This document shows positions 1 to 7,636 of a stretch of 8,189 bases of DNA, one piece after another. Position 1 is the first letter of the stretch. Each line of letters begins with the position of its first letter. A program made the position numbers and the translations under genes. The DNA is from CAXSEF01 sp050955025 (GTDB lineage Bacteria; Pseudomonadota; Alphaproteobacteria; Acetobacterales; Acetobacteraceae). The notes beneath the pieces were generated by a model. It was given only the letters and a program-made list of their open reading frames with translations, was not told where the DNA came from and did no database searches. The stretch is from the NCBI GenBank assembly GCA_050955025.1, contig JBPBQX010000348.1, positions 1-8,189 of the forward strand. Direction: 5' to 3'.

Positions 1-1159
1 AGTGCTTGAGCTTCACGCCGAGGTTGCGGATCTGGTCGGTGGGCTCGATGAAGGTGCGGCCGACGTAGTGGTTGCGGATGATGCCCAGCTCGAAGGGGAT
101 GCCGCTCTCGGCGGCGAAGCCCATGGCCGAGGGGACGCCGGAGTCGGGCACGGGGACCACGACGTCGGCCTCGACGCCGCTCTCGCGGGCCAGTTCGGCG
201 CCGATCATCTTGCGCGAGTTGTAGACGGGCGTGCCCTCCATCACCGAGTCGGGGCGGGCGAAGTAGACGTACTCGAAGATGCAGAAGCGCGAGGAGGCGG
301 CGGTGAGCGGCCGGAGCGAGCGCAGGCCGCTGTCGTCGATCACCACGATCTCGCCGGGCTCGACGTCGCGGACGAACTCGGCGCCGACGATGTCGAGCGC
401 GCAGGTCTCGCTGGCCAGCACCCAGCCGGCGCGGCCGCCCACGCTGTCGGCCGCGGGGAGGCGGCCGAGGATCAGCGGGCGCACGCCGAGCGGGTCGCGC
501 ACGCCGATCAGCGCCTGGTTGGACAGGGCGACAAGGGAGTAGGCGCCCACGACCTGCTTGAGCGCGTCGATCAGGCGGTCGACGACGGTGGAGTACAGGC
601 TGATGGCGATGAGGTGGACGAACACCTCGCTGTCCGTGGTGGACTGGAACAGGCAGCCGCGGCGCACGAGCGCGCGGCGCAGGATGCCGGCGTTGGTGAG
701 GTTGCCGTTGTGGCTGACCGCGAAGCCGCCGAACTCGAAGTCGGCGTAGAGCGGCTGCACGTTGCGCAGGATGGTGTCGCCGGTCGTGGCGTAGCGGTTG
801 TGGCCGACGGCGGAGCGGCCGGGCAGGGACGCGATCACGCGGGCGTCGGAGAAGTTGTCGCCGACCAGGCCGAGGCCGCGGTGGTTGTGGAAGCGCTCGC
901 CGTCGAAGGAGACGATGCCGGTGGCCTCCTGCCCGCGGTGCTGCAGGGCGTGCAGGCCGAGGGCGGTGAGCGCCGAGGCGTCGGTGGCGCCCCAGACGCC
1001 GAACACGCCGCATTCCTCGTGCAGGCTGTCGTCGTCGCCCCCCGGGGCCGCCGCGTCGCGGGCGAGCTGCGCGCCGGCCGCAGCCAGGCGGCCCCCGCGC
1101 GCCGCGCCGGCGTCGGGCGGGGCAGGGGCGGCGTGCGGGGCGGGGGCGGGGAGCGTCAT
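1..1159 (-). CDS. purF: Amidophosphoribosyltransferase PurF (3' end cut off by the window edge)
   Basis: PurF transfers the amide nitrogen of glutamine to PRPP to make phosphoribosylamine, the first committed step of purine synthesis in the cytoplasm. About 386 codons are visible. The catalytic N-terminal Cys of the Ntn-type glutaminase is residue 50, in HEECGVFGVW. Downstream are LHALQHRGQEATGI, GHNRYATTGDT and SHNGNLTNA (glutamine site), FEYVYFARPDS, and VVVPVPDSGVPSAMGFA followed by RNHYVGRTFIEPTDQ at the start of the phosphoribosyltransferase domain. Roughly the last 100 residues, including the PRPP loop, lie beyond the left edge. The ATG at 1159 has GGAG six bases upstream. The 49 residues before the Cys are an Ala/Pro-rich stretch with no in-frame ATG; in this family the segment before the Cys is a propeptide that is removed. 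It follows cvpA by 185 bases on the same strand and is probably co-transcribed with it. I checked the reading frame at four separated motifs and found it intact. Confidence 0.97.
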   Translation of the reverse strand, partial: MTLPAPAPHAAPAPPDAGAARGGRLAAAGAQLARDAAAPGGDDDSLHEECGVFGVWGATDASALTALGLHALQHRGQEATGIVSFDGERFHNHRGLGLVGDNFSDARVIASLPGRSAVGHNRYATTGDTILRNVQPLYADFEFGGFAVSHNGNLTNAGILRRALVRRGCLFQSTTDSEVFVHLIAISLYSTVVDRLIDALKQVVGAYSLVALSNQALIGVRDPLGVRPLILGRLPAADSVGGRAGWVLASETCALDIVGAEFVRDVEPGEIVVIDDSGLRSLRPLTAASSRFCIFEYVYFARPDSVMEGTPVYNSRKMIGAELARESGVEADVVVPVPDSGVPSAMGFAAESGIPFELGIIRNHYVGRTFIEPTDQIRNLGVKLKH

Positions 1160-1255
1160 GGCGGGTCTCCGAGGTCGGGCGCGTGGGCGGCGCGCGCAGG
1201 CTCAGTCGCGGGGCAGCGGGGCACGGGCGCGAAGGGCATCGCGCGCGGGAGGCAT

Positions 1256-1285
1256 GTCGAGGCGGGGCACGTCGAGGCGGGGCGT
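1256..1285. repeat. Imperfect tandem 15-mer, two copies, in the cvpA-purF gap
   Basis: Two adjacent copies of a 15-base unit (GTCGAGGCGGGGC plus AC or GT) match at 13 of 15 positions. They lie in the 185-base gap between cvpA and purF (1160-1344). Apart from this repeat and the purF ribosome binding site, I see no gene and no clear terminator in the gap. Confidence 0.6.
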
Positions 1286-1344
1286 CCGCGGGCCGGTGCC
1301 GCAGGGCACGCGGAGACACGCGACGGGCGGGGGCAGGGCGGCGC

Positions 1345-1926
1345 TCACTCGCGCACCGGGGCGGGGCCGGTCGCGCGCCCGGAGGCCGGCGCGCGCATCA
1401 GCTCGGCCGCGGTGGCCTGGCGCGGCGACGGCGGGGCGGCCAGCGCCGGGCGGTCGGCTGCGGGCAGGAAGCCCATGGCCCAGGACGCGGTCTCGTGGAC
1501 GAAGGGGAGGCTGCGCGCCTCGCGGACCTTCAGCGGCCAGGAGTCCGCGGGCATCACCAGGCCGCCCACGACGTAGGCCGCGACCACGATCAGGGCGCCG
1601 CGCGCCAGCCCGAACACCAGGCCCAGCGAGCGGTCGAGTCCGCCCAGCCCCGGCGCGCGCGCCATGCGGCCGAGGATCGACGCCGCGATGGAGAGCACCG
1701 TCAGGGCGGCCACGAAGGTCACGATGTAGGTGGCGGCCTGCGCGAACGAGGAGTCGCTGATGTAGCCGTGGGCCGCCGGCAGCAGGTCCGGGCCGTAGCG
1801 GAACGCGGCGTAGCCGGCGCCGGTCCACGCCGCCACGCCCAGCACCTCGCGCACCAGGCCGCGCGACAGTCCGGCCAGCGCGGACAGCGCCAGGATGGCG
1901 AGGACGACGACGTCCACCAGGTTCAT
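1345..1926 (-). CDS. cvpA: CvpA family inner-membrane protein
   Basis: This is a 193-residue protein of the CvpA (colicin V production) family, whose biochemical role is poorly defined. The family is typically encoded beside purF. The sequence shows four hydrophobic segments, at about residues 4-20, 28-43, 60-84 and 100-124. It has the family's conserved pattern of a short basic loop after the first helix (GLSRGLVREVLG) and LDRSLGLVFGLARG entering the last helix. The tail after residue 130 is polar and Ala/Pro-rich, as is common for the cytoplasmic end. The ATG at 1926 gives a start directly at the first membrane helix; the upstream Shine-Dalgarno is weak (GAGG about 11 bases away). The gene lies 185 bases before purF. 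In this window it is separated from radA, its usual other neighbour, by the accessory genes at 2104-4501. Confidence 0.92.
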   Translation of the reverse strand: MNLVDVVVLAILALSALAGLSRGLVREVLGVAAWTGAGYAAFRYGPDLLPAAHGYISDSSFAQAATYIVTFVAALTVLSIAASILGRMARAPGLGGLDRSLGLVFGLARGALIVVAAYVVGGLVMPADSWPLKVREARSLPFVHETASWAMGFLPAADRPALAAPPSPRQATAAELMRAPASGRATGPAPVRE

Positions 1927-1955
1927 CGGCGGCAGGGCCTCGGTGCGGGAAGGCC

Positions 1956-1986
1956 GCTATATCGGCTACCGCACCTGCGAAGCCAA
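1956..1986 (-). promoter_or_regulatory. Possible promoter for cvpA-purF
   Basis: Reading the minus strand, TTGGCT (1981-1986) is followed after 17 bases by GATATA (1958-1963), or after 19 bases by TATAGC (1956-1961). This lies about 30 bases before the cvpA start. It is the only AT-rich spot in the 177-base gap between the oxygenase gene and cvpA. The matches to sigma-70 consensus are only partial, so this is a guess supported by position. Confidence 0.28.
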
Positions 1987-2019
1987 GGGGTCGTGTGACA
2001 GGTCTGAGTCGCGCGAACG

Positions 2020-2070
2020 AAGGCCGGGCGCTGCCCGGACCCGCCAGGGGCGAGCCGGCCCTGGACCGGC
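2020..2070 (+). repeat. Two-hairpin dispersed repeat, copy A
   Basis: This 51-base element matches the reverse complement of copy B (4653-4703) at 48 of 51 positions. It contains hairpin 1 (CCGGGC, loop GCT, GCCCGG) and hairpin 2 (CCAGGG ... CCCTGG). It sits downstream of the oxygenase stop codon, between that gene and the possible cvpA promoter, in the orientation opposite to copy B. Hairpin 1 has no T-tract, so a simple intrinsic terminator is not shown. Confidence 0.8.
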
Positions 2071-2103
2071 CTCCGGAAGAGGCGGGTTCTCCCCGGGGCG
2101 TCG

Positions 2104-3192
2104 CTAGGCCCCGATGGTGTCGGCGCCGCGCTCGGCGAGCAGCCGGCGGAGGTCGCGGATCACTGGGAAGACCTCCTGGTTCCAGTCGGCCCCCTGCGCG
2201 TCGTGCGCGGCCTGCTCCTGCTCCACGATCTCGCGGTCCTCGCGGAAGATGCGCTCGGTGAAGATCACCAGCAGCGGCCAGGCGGCGTCCAGCAGGCCGG
2301 GGATCTTCGGCCGCTGGATCGAGAGCAGGCCGAACACGCGGTTCGTCCTCTGCTGCGCGTCCTGCGGCGTGTAGGCGATCCACAGGTCCATCACCGGGTT
2401 CTCCGCGTCGTTGGTGACGATGCGCAGCGTCTGGTACGGGTACTCGGTGCGGATGGTCATCATGTCGTTGTCGGCGGAGTCGTGCGTCAGGCCGCGGCGC
2501 TGGCCGAAGATCGCGGCCTCGCCGAGGGGCTGCTTGCCGCCGGTGCGGGCGAAGGTGTACTTCGCCTCGACCCAGTCCTCGCCCTGCCTGCGGCCGCGGA
2601 AGCGCGGCACCATCTGGCCCATCTGCTTGCGGTGCAGGAACTGGTGGTTCATGTCCATCAGGTTCTCGTGCATGAAGCTGTAGTGGCACGCGACGGGGCG
2701 GCCGAAGCGGCGCGTCTTGTACTTGGGGTTCGCGGCCCGGCCGAGCTGCGGCGGCGGCACGCTCGCGACCTTCGCGGGGTCGCCCGGGAACACCAGGATC
2801 AGGCCGTCGGACTCGTGCACCGGGTAGGAGCGCACGCCGTTGGGCAGCTTGTCCTTGCCGAGGTAGGGCACGTCCACGCAGCGGCCGTGGCAGCCGTACG
2901 CCCAGCCGTGGTAGCCGCAGCGGATCGTGTCGCCCTCCAGCAGGCCCTGGCTGAGCGGCACCTGGCGGTGGGCGCAGCGGTCCTCCAGCGCGAACACCGG
3001 GCCGCCGTCCTTGGGTCGGGCGAGGACGATCGGGTCTCCGGCGAAGCGGGTGGCCAGCACGGCACCGGCCTTCAGCTCGCGCGACCAGGCGACGGGGTAC
3101 CAGTGGTCGGGGTGCGAGGCGACGCGGCGCAGGTCGCGCGACGGCTCGGCGGCGCGGGGGAGCGTGTCGTCGGTCGCGAAATCCTGGTCCAT
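2104..3192 (-). CDS. Rieske non-heme iron oxygenase, alpha (catalytic) subunit type
   Basis: This 362-residue protein is an aromatic-ring-hydroxylating-type oxygenase that would use electrons from a reductase to activate O2 on an unidentified substrate. The Rieske [2Fe-2S] ligands are visible as C73-x-H75 and C92-x2-H95 (RCAHRQ, then CGYHGWAY). The mononuclear iron site is in HENLMDMNHQFLH: bridging D180, then H183 and H187. The third ligand is probably D319 in IFREDREIVEQEQ. The two His are separated by three residues rather than the more usual four. Length and single-gene layout fit homotrimeric oxygenases of the vanillate demethylase / phenylpropionate dioxygenase-like group. No ferredoxin, reductase or beta subunit is encoded nearby, so its partners must be elsewhere. 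The ATG at 3192 follows GAGGGTGA. Base composition resembles the host. The substrate cannot be inferred from this window. Confidence 0.92.
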   Translation of the reverse strand: MDQDFATDDTLPRAAEPSRDLRRVASHPDHWYPVAWSRELKAGAVLATRFAGDPIVLARPKDGGPVFALEDRCAHRQVPLSQGLLEGDTIRCGYHGWAYGCHGRCVDVPYLGKDKLPNGVRSYPVHESDGLILVFPGDPAKVASVPPPQLGRAANPKYKTRRFGRPVACHYSFMHENLMDMNHQFLHRKQMGQMVPRFRGRRQGEDWVEAKYTFARTGGKQPLGEAAIFGQRRGLTHDSADNDMMTIRTEYPYQTLRIVTNDAENPVMDLWIAYTPQDAQQRTNRVFGLLSIQRPKIPGLLDAAWPLLVIFTERIFREDREIVEQEQAAHDAQGADWNQEVFPVIRDLRRLLAERGADTIGA

Positions 3193-3418
3193 TCACCCTC
3201 GCCCGCGTGCTTTGGAGGCCTGTCTAGCAGGAGTCGTGCCGGGCGTGCAGCCCGGACATGGAGGCGTACCCCTGGAGACCGCCCGGGGCTGTCATGGGCC
3301 TGCGGCCCGCCGGGCGGCCTGTTCGCGCGCCGGAAAGGCTGCGTTATGGCTGCTGGCGGTTTCACGGAGTCGTCGGGGATGCCGTCCACGGCACGTCCTG
3401 TTCCCCGATCGCGAAACG

Positions 3419-4501
3419 TCAGGCGCGACGTGCGACACTGGCGATGTCGCCGTCCGGTATGCTGTAGACGGGAGCACTGTAGTGCACGAAGTCGGAAGGC
3501 TCCTCCATGACGAGGGAGGACACTTCCAGGACATGTGGCTGAGCCAGATCGACGGACGAGGCCGATATTCTCTGCTCGGTCGGAGCGTCGTGCGTCAAGG
3601 ACACCTCGATGGCGTTCTGCTGCCCGGAAAGGTCTCCGAAGACGGGAACCACTTGCAGGACAAGTCGATCATCCGTGGCCAAGGGCTTGCCCGAAAAGTC
3701 CTTCACGATTTTTCCGTCGCCGAGGAAAAGTATGTTTCCAAAGGAATGCGCACTGTTCAACACGACAGCGCGAAGGAAGCTGTTGTCCAGCACGCGATAT
3801 GTCAGGGTGTCGTTGTCGCGAATTTTCCAGAACTTTCTGGCGATCAGTGTAGTCTGACGCGTGATCGTTTCGGCGTTGCTTGAAGCGGTTTCCGGGTATA
3901 CCTCCCTGAACATAGGCATGCCGGACTTAACCTGCACCATGTTGTTTTTAGATTCCTTGTCCCGCCTTATAAATTCAGCAAGTATTCTCGCGATATCTTT
4001 TTGTATAGCGCTGTTGGGATGGTCCGAGTCCACATAAACGTTAGATAAGTCCGACGAGTATATGCCAGTATTAATATTAAAGTATTTGATGAAATCAAAA
4101 TAGGGCAGGCCGTTTGCTTTTGCGAACCGCAGATGCAGTTCCCCGATCCACGTGTGTTTCTTCGTGCCGGCCCATAAAGGCGAAAGTACGAGAAAGACAG
4201 GCGTGCAGCCATCCCGACTCAATGTATGCGTTATGTATTGAAGGATCTTGATGATCTCGTAGCCACTGTATTCGCCGTCCGATCTCGACGCGATATGATG
4301 ATCAAAGACAGCAAGGTCTACTATGCAATAGCCTATTCCGGAATGGCTTCCGGGGTAGACAAACAATGCGGACAAAATTGCAGAGCTTGCACCGATGGCT
4401 GATCTTTTGACTAGGTCGATGTCTTTTTCGCCCTTCAGATGGGAGGCGTATCCTTCAGTCATAACTGAATTCGACTGTCCTATGACGGCGCAAGAAATCA
4501 T
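3419..4501 (-). CDS. SGNH-hydrolase-like protein, AT-rich, probably horizontally acquired
   Basis: This is a 360-residue protein without a signal peptide or membrane helix. The N-terminal half looks like an SGNH/GDSL hydrolase fold. A likely nucleophile is S10 in AVIGQSNSVM; a block II-like stretch SAIGASSAIL carries G37; and a closing D158-x-x-H161 lies in VYVDSDHPN. Block III, usually G-x-N-D, appears as AVFDHH (65-69), so the oxyanion Asn seems replaced by Phe. Residues from about 185 on form a separate domain I do not recognise. Related SGNH proteins often occur in exopolysaccharide or capsule clusters, but nothing here shows a substrate. The frame extends to a GTG at 4537. I prefer the ATG at 4501, which has GAGGGG nine bases upstream and lies just below a plausible promoter. 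The line 4021-4080 has only 23/60 G+C, with codon usage unlike its neighbours. The 226 bases downstream to the oxygenase start hold only a small hairpin (3239-3255). Confidence 0.72.
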   Translation of the reverse strand: MISCAVIGQSNSVMTEGYASHLKGEKDIDLVKRSAIGASSAILSALFVYPGSHSGIGYCIVDLAVFDHHIASRSDGEYSGYEIIKILQYITHTLSRDGCTPVFLVLSPLWAGTKKHTWIGELHLRFAKANGLPYFDFIKYFNINTGIYSSDLSNVYVDSDHPNSAIQKDIARILAEFIRRDKESKNNMVQVKSGMPMFREVYPETASSNAETITRQTTLIARKFWKIRDNDTLTYRVLDNSFLRAVVLNSAHSFGNILFLGDGKIVKDFSGKPLATDDRLVLQVVPVFGDLSGQQNAIEVSLTHDAPTEQRISASSVDLAQPHVLEVSSLVMEEPSDFVHYSAPVYSIPDGDIASVARRA

Positions 4502-4528
4502 TCCTGTCGTCCCCTCGTAATCGCAACG

Positions 4529-4557
4529 ATGATGCACAGGGCGAGTGAATTTGCCAA
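4529..4557 (-). promoter_or_regulatory. Putative sigma-70-like promoter of the SGNH-like gene
   Basis: On the minus strand, TTGGCA (4552-4557, 5/6 to TTGACA) is followed after exactly 17 bases by CATCAT (4529-4534, 4/6 to TATAAT). Transcription would start around 4522 and leave a short leader containing GAGGGG before the ATG at 4501. The alternative GTG at 4537 would lie upstream of that start point, which favours the ATG. A small dyad (TTGCC/GGCAA, 4551-4568) overlaps the -35 element and could be an operator, but it is short. Confidence 0.42.
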
Positions 4558-4652
4558 GAAATGGGCAAGACTGCTTCGGGAGACCGAGCCTGCAGCGTCC
4601 GGGCTGGATCGGATCTTCCGCGCGCTCTCCTGTTCCGGCGGACTCTAGGAGT

Positions 4653-4711
4653 GCCGGTCCAGGGGCGGCTCGCCTCTGGCGGGTCCGGGCAGAGCCCGGC
4701 CTTGCCTGCCT

Positions 4712-4714
<3 letters not shown>
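4653..4714 (-). repeat. Two-hairpin dispersed repeat, copy B, joined to the radA stop codon
   Basis: The core (4653-4703, minus-strand reading) matches copy A at 48 of 51 positions, in inverted orientation. Hairpin 1 is CCGGGC, loop TCT, GCCCGG. Hairpin 2 is CCAGAGG/CCCCTGG with one mismatch. The element continues as TGAAGGCAGGC up to and including the radA TGA (4712-4714). The same junction occurs at the stop of the gene ending at 6314. Its position directly after radA suits a role in transcript 3' ends, though no T-tract follows. Confidence 0.8.
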
Positions 4715-6115
<1,401 letters not shown>

Positions 6116-6127
6116 CAGGAAGGAAGC

Positions 6128-6181
6128 AAGGCCAGAGGCGCTGCCTCTGGACTCCGCCAGGGCGAGCCGCCCTGGACCGGC
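6128..6181 (+). repeat. Two-hairpin dispersed repeat, copy C1 (diverged)
   Basis: This element starts AAGGCC and ends CTGGACCGGC like copies A and B, but its first hairpin differs in sequence while staying perfectly paired: CCAGAGGC, loop GCT, GCCTCTGG (6132-6150). The second hairpin is CCAGGGC, loop GAGCC, GCCCTGG (6157-6175), also perfect. It lies 13 bases upstream of the radA start, so it would be in the radA leader if transcription begins further upstream. Confidence 0.75.
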
Positions 6182-6200
6182 TCACTGAAGGGATGGGGAT

Positions 6201-6221
6201 CCAAGGACCCCCGGTCCTTGG
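6201..6221. repeat. Perfect 8-bp hairpin in the radA upstream gap
   Basis: CCAAGGAC (6201-6208), loop CCCCG, GTCCTTGG (6214-6221). It lies between repeat copies C1 and C2 and downstream of the gene ending at 6314. No T-run follows on either strand, so termination is not established. Confidence 0.65.
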
Positions 6222-6302
6222 CGGGTCCGGGCGGAGCTGGCCAAAGGTTCCGACGACCCGCTTGGGTCGTTGGAAGGGCCGGCGGAGGGGGAGCCCGGCC
6301 TT
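6220..6302 (-). repeat. Interrupted repeat copy C2 containing a 12-bp hairpin
   Basis: Read on the minus strand it begins AAGGCCGGGCT (6292-6302), as in copy B. It then leaves the consensus for about 60 bases and resumes as GCCCGGACCCGCC (6220-6232). The intervening segment carries a long hairpin at 6248-6275: a 12-bp stem with one G-T pair and loop GCTT, with arms TTCCGACGACCC and GGGTCGTTGGAA. The region upstream of radA is therefore two repeat copies in opposite orientations, one of them interrupted. Confidence 0.6.
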
Positions 6303-6313
6303 GCCTGCTGCCT

Positions 6314-7027
6314 TCAGCGCGGCGCACGGGGCGCCTGCGCCGCGACGAACGGGTGCAGCCCGAGGGAGGCCTGCGGCGGCTGCGCGGCGGTCACGGCGTT
6401 GAGCACCCACTGCCGCCCGGCCAGCGTGGCCTCCCAGACGCGCTGGCTCACGCCGGGGTGCTGCCTGTCGCTGAAGTCGCCCTTGGGCGTGACGGGGACC
6501 GCGGCCTGGCGCAGCGCCTCGGCGACGTAGGACACCACGAGCTGCGGGTCGGCGAACTCGGCGACGGCCTCGCAACCGCCGTCCTCGAGCGAGATCAGGG
6601 CGAGGCGCGTGCTCTGGTAGCTGACGTCGAACACCTGGCCGGGGCGGCCGGCGAGGAAGGCGTCGGACGCCTGGCGCGGCATCGCGGGCGCGCCCTGCCC
6701 GGTGACCCAGCCGCGCAGGCCGGCGACGTCGCCCGGGTAGCGCAGGCACGTCGCCACGAACAGGCCGACCACCTGGTCTGCGCCGGCCTGCATCGCCTGC
6801 TGGCGGCTCGCGGGGTCCGTGGGGGCGCCGGGCGCGGCTCCCGGTGGGGCCCCCGGTGCGGCCCCCGGTGCGGCATTGGGCGCGGCGCCGGGGGGCGGCG
6901 CCTCGTCGGGCGGGGCCATGAAGGCGCTGTCGGCGCCGGGCCGCGCGGCCGGCGCCTGGGCCAGCGCGAGGCCCGGCAGCAGCAGGATGGCGGCCAGCGT
7001 GGCGCCGGCGAAACGGTGTCGGGTCAT
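6314..7027 (-). CDS. Small exported protein of unknown function (paralog 1)
   Basis: This 237-residue protein starts with a clear Sec signal peptide: MTRHRF, a hydrophobic core, then ALA before QAPAA (cleavage near residue 23). A Pro/Ala/Gly-rich linker of about 45 residues follows (28-73). The globular domain (about 80-230) has two conserved Cys, C94 in ATCLRYPG and C152 in LEDGGCEAVAEFADP, probably disulfide-bonded in the periplasm. It also has GLRGWVTGQG and MP. It aligns with the product of 7103-7615 through LF..(T/S)CLR, GLRGW..GQG...MP, G.PGQ.(F/Y)D and LAL.S..DG.C.AVA...DP. The pattern reminds me of the NMCC_0638 family of small (lipo)proteins, which I cannot verify. The ATG at 7027 has GAGGA seven bases upstream; the GTG two codons earlier is too close to it. 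The gene ends in the same repeat junction as radA. Confidence 0.82.
   Translation of the reverse strand: MTRHRFAGATLAAILLLPGLALAQAPAARPGADSAFMAPPDEAPPPGAAPNAAPGAAPGAPPGAAPGAPTDPASRQQAMQAGADQVVGLFVATCLRYPGDVAGLRGWVTGQGAPAMPRQASDAFLAGRPGQVFDVSYQSTRLALISLEDGGCEAVAEFADPQLVVSYVAEALRQAAVPVTPKGDFSDRQHPGVSQRVWEATLAGRQWVLNAVTAAQPPQASLGLHPFVAAQAPRAPR
6828..6875. repeat. Four imperfect 12-mers encoding the Ala/Pro/Gly linker
   Basis: Tandem 12-base units (for example CCCGGTGCGGCC) repeat from 6828 to 6875 within the gene at 6314-7027. Each encodes four residues of the form GAAP or GAPP. Unit count is likely to vary between strains, changing linker length without breaking the frame. Confidence 0.65.
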
Positions 7028-7102
7028 GGCCACATCCTCATTCCCATCGGAGCCGCAGGACCCCGGAGCGCCGCCCGCCGGCGGGATCGGGCTGGCGCGG
7101 CC

Positions 7103-7615
7103 TCACTCCATCGGAGCCAGAAGGAGGGACGCCTGCAGCCGGTCGTCAACCCTGGCGACCTGGAGCACGAGCAGCGACTGCCGGCTGCCGTGCTGGACGC
7201 CGTAGCGGTGGTCGGGAGGCGCGTCGTCGCCCACGGTCTGGAACGACACGCCCGCCATGCGCAACCGCTGCTCCAGCAGCGGAGCGAGGCGGGCAGGGTC
7301 CACGCTGTCGGCCACCGCGATGCACCAGCCGTCGTCGCGCGACAGCAGGGCCAGGTGGCCGGTGCGCGTGCTGGCGTCGTAGGCCTGCCCGGGGCCGCGC
7401 AGCAGCGCCTGCTCCTGCGGCGCGGGCATGCGCCGGTAGCCCTGTCCCTGCATCCAGCCGCGCAGCCCGGACGGCGGGGCGAAGCGCAGGCAGGACTCAC
7501 CGAACAGCTCCACGAGCTGGCGCGCCTCGATCCAGCCGACGCCGTCGCCGCGCGACGCGGCGGGCGAGGGCGCGAGCGCGGCTGCCAGCAGCGCCAGCGC
7601 CGCGGCGGCGTGCAC
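7103..7615 (-). CDS. Small exported protein of unknown function (paralog 2)
   Basis: This protein is 170 residues long from the preferred GTG start at 7615. A hydrophobic, Ala/Leu-rich N-terminus ending in PAASRG suggests a signal peptide, though its n-region is short and lacks clear positive charge. The domain repeats the features of its neighbour: C42 in GESCLRF, GLRGWMQGQG, RGPGQAYDAS, LALLSRDDGWC with C98, and AVADSVDP. Spacing between the two Cys is 56 residues, against 58 in the neighbour. It lacks the long linker. The frame stays open upstream to an ATG at 7783 and a GTG at 7798. I reject both because codons from 7616 to 7798 have many A/T third positions, unlike the gene body, and include a perfect hairpin. 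No good Shine-Dalgarno precedes the chosen GTG, so the start is uncertain. It is followed after 75 bases by its paralog, probably in one operon. Confidence 0.75.
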   Translation of the reverse strand: MHAAAALALLAAALAPSPAASRGDGVGWIEARQLVELFGESCLRFAPPSGLRGWMQGQGYRRMPAPQEQALLRGPGQAYDASTRTGHLALLSRDDGWCIAVADSVDPARLAPLLEQRLRMAGVSFQTVGDDAPPDHRYGVQHGSRQSLLVLQVARVDDRLQASLLLAPME

Positions 7616-7636
7616 GGGCGCGCGAAGGCCTGCGGT

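Noticed and set aside
2..1576. 524-residue plus-strand open frame
   Set aside because: It is antisense to purF and cvpA, compositionally biased (Ala/Gly/Val/Asp), has no recognisable motif, and covers genes with clear catalytic residues on the other strand.
2071..2103. Intrinsic terminator after the oxygenase gene
   Set aside because: The stem GCCTC/GAGGC (2069-2083) is only five pairs, and no T-run follows on the minus strand.
1202..3196. 664-residue minus-strand open frame
   Set aside because: It is a shadow in another frame of cvpA and the oxygenase, Arg/Pro/Gly-rich, with no domains. Both genuine genes lie in it in better-supported frames.
4502..4537. GTG start at 4537 for the SGNH-like gene
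   Set aside because: The ATG at 4501 has a good Shine-Dalgarno, and the likely promoter -10 (4529-4534) would place the GTG upstream of the transcript start.
3193..4711. Insertion sequence or integron cassette carrying the AT-rich gene
   Set aside because: No transposase or integrase frame, no terminal inverted repeats immediately around the low-GC segment, and no recognisable target duplication were found.
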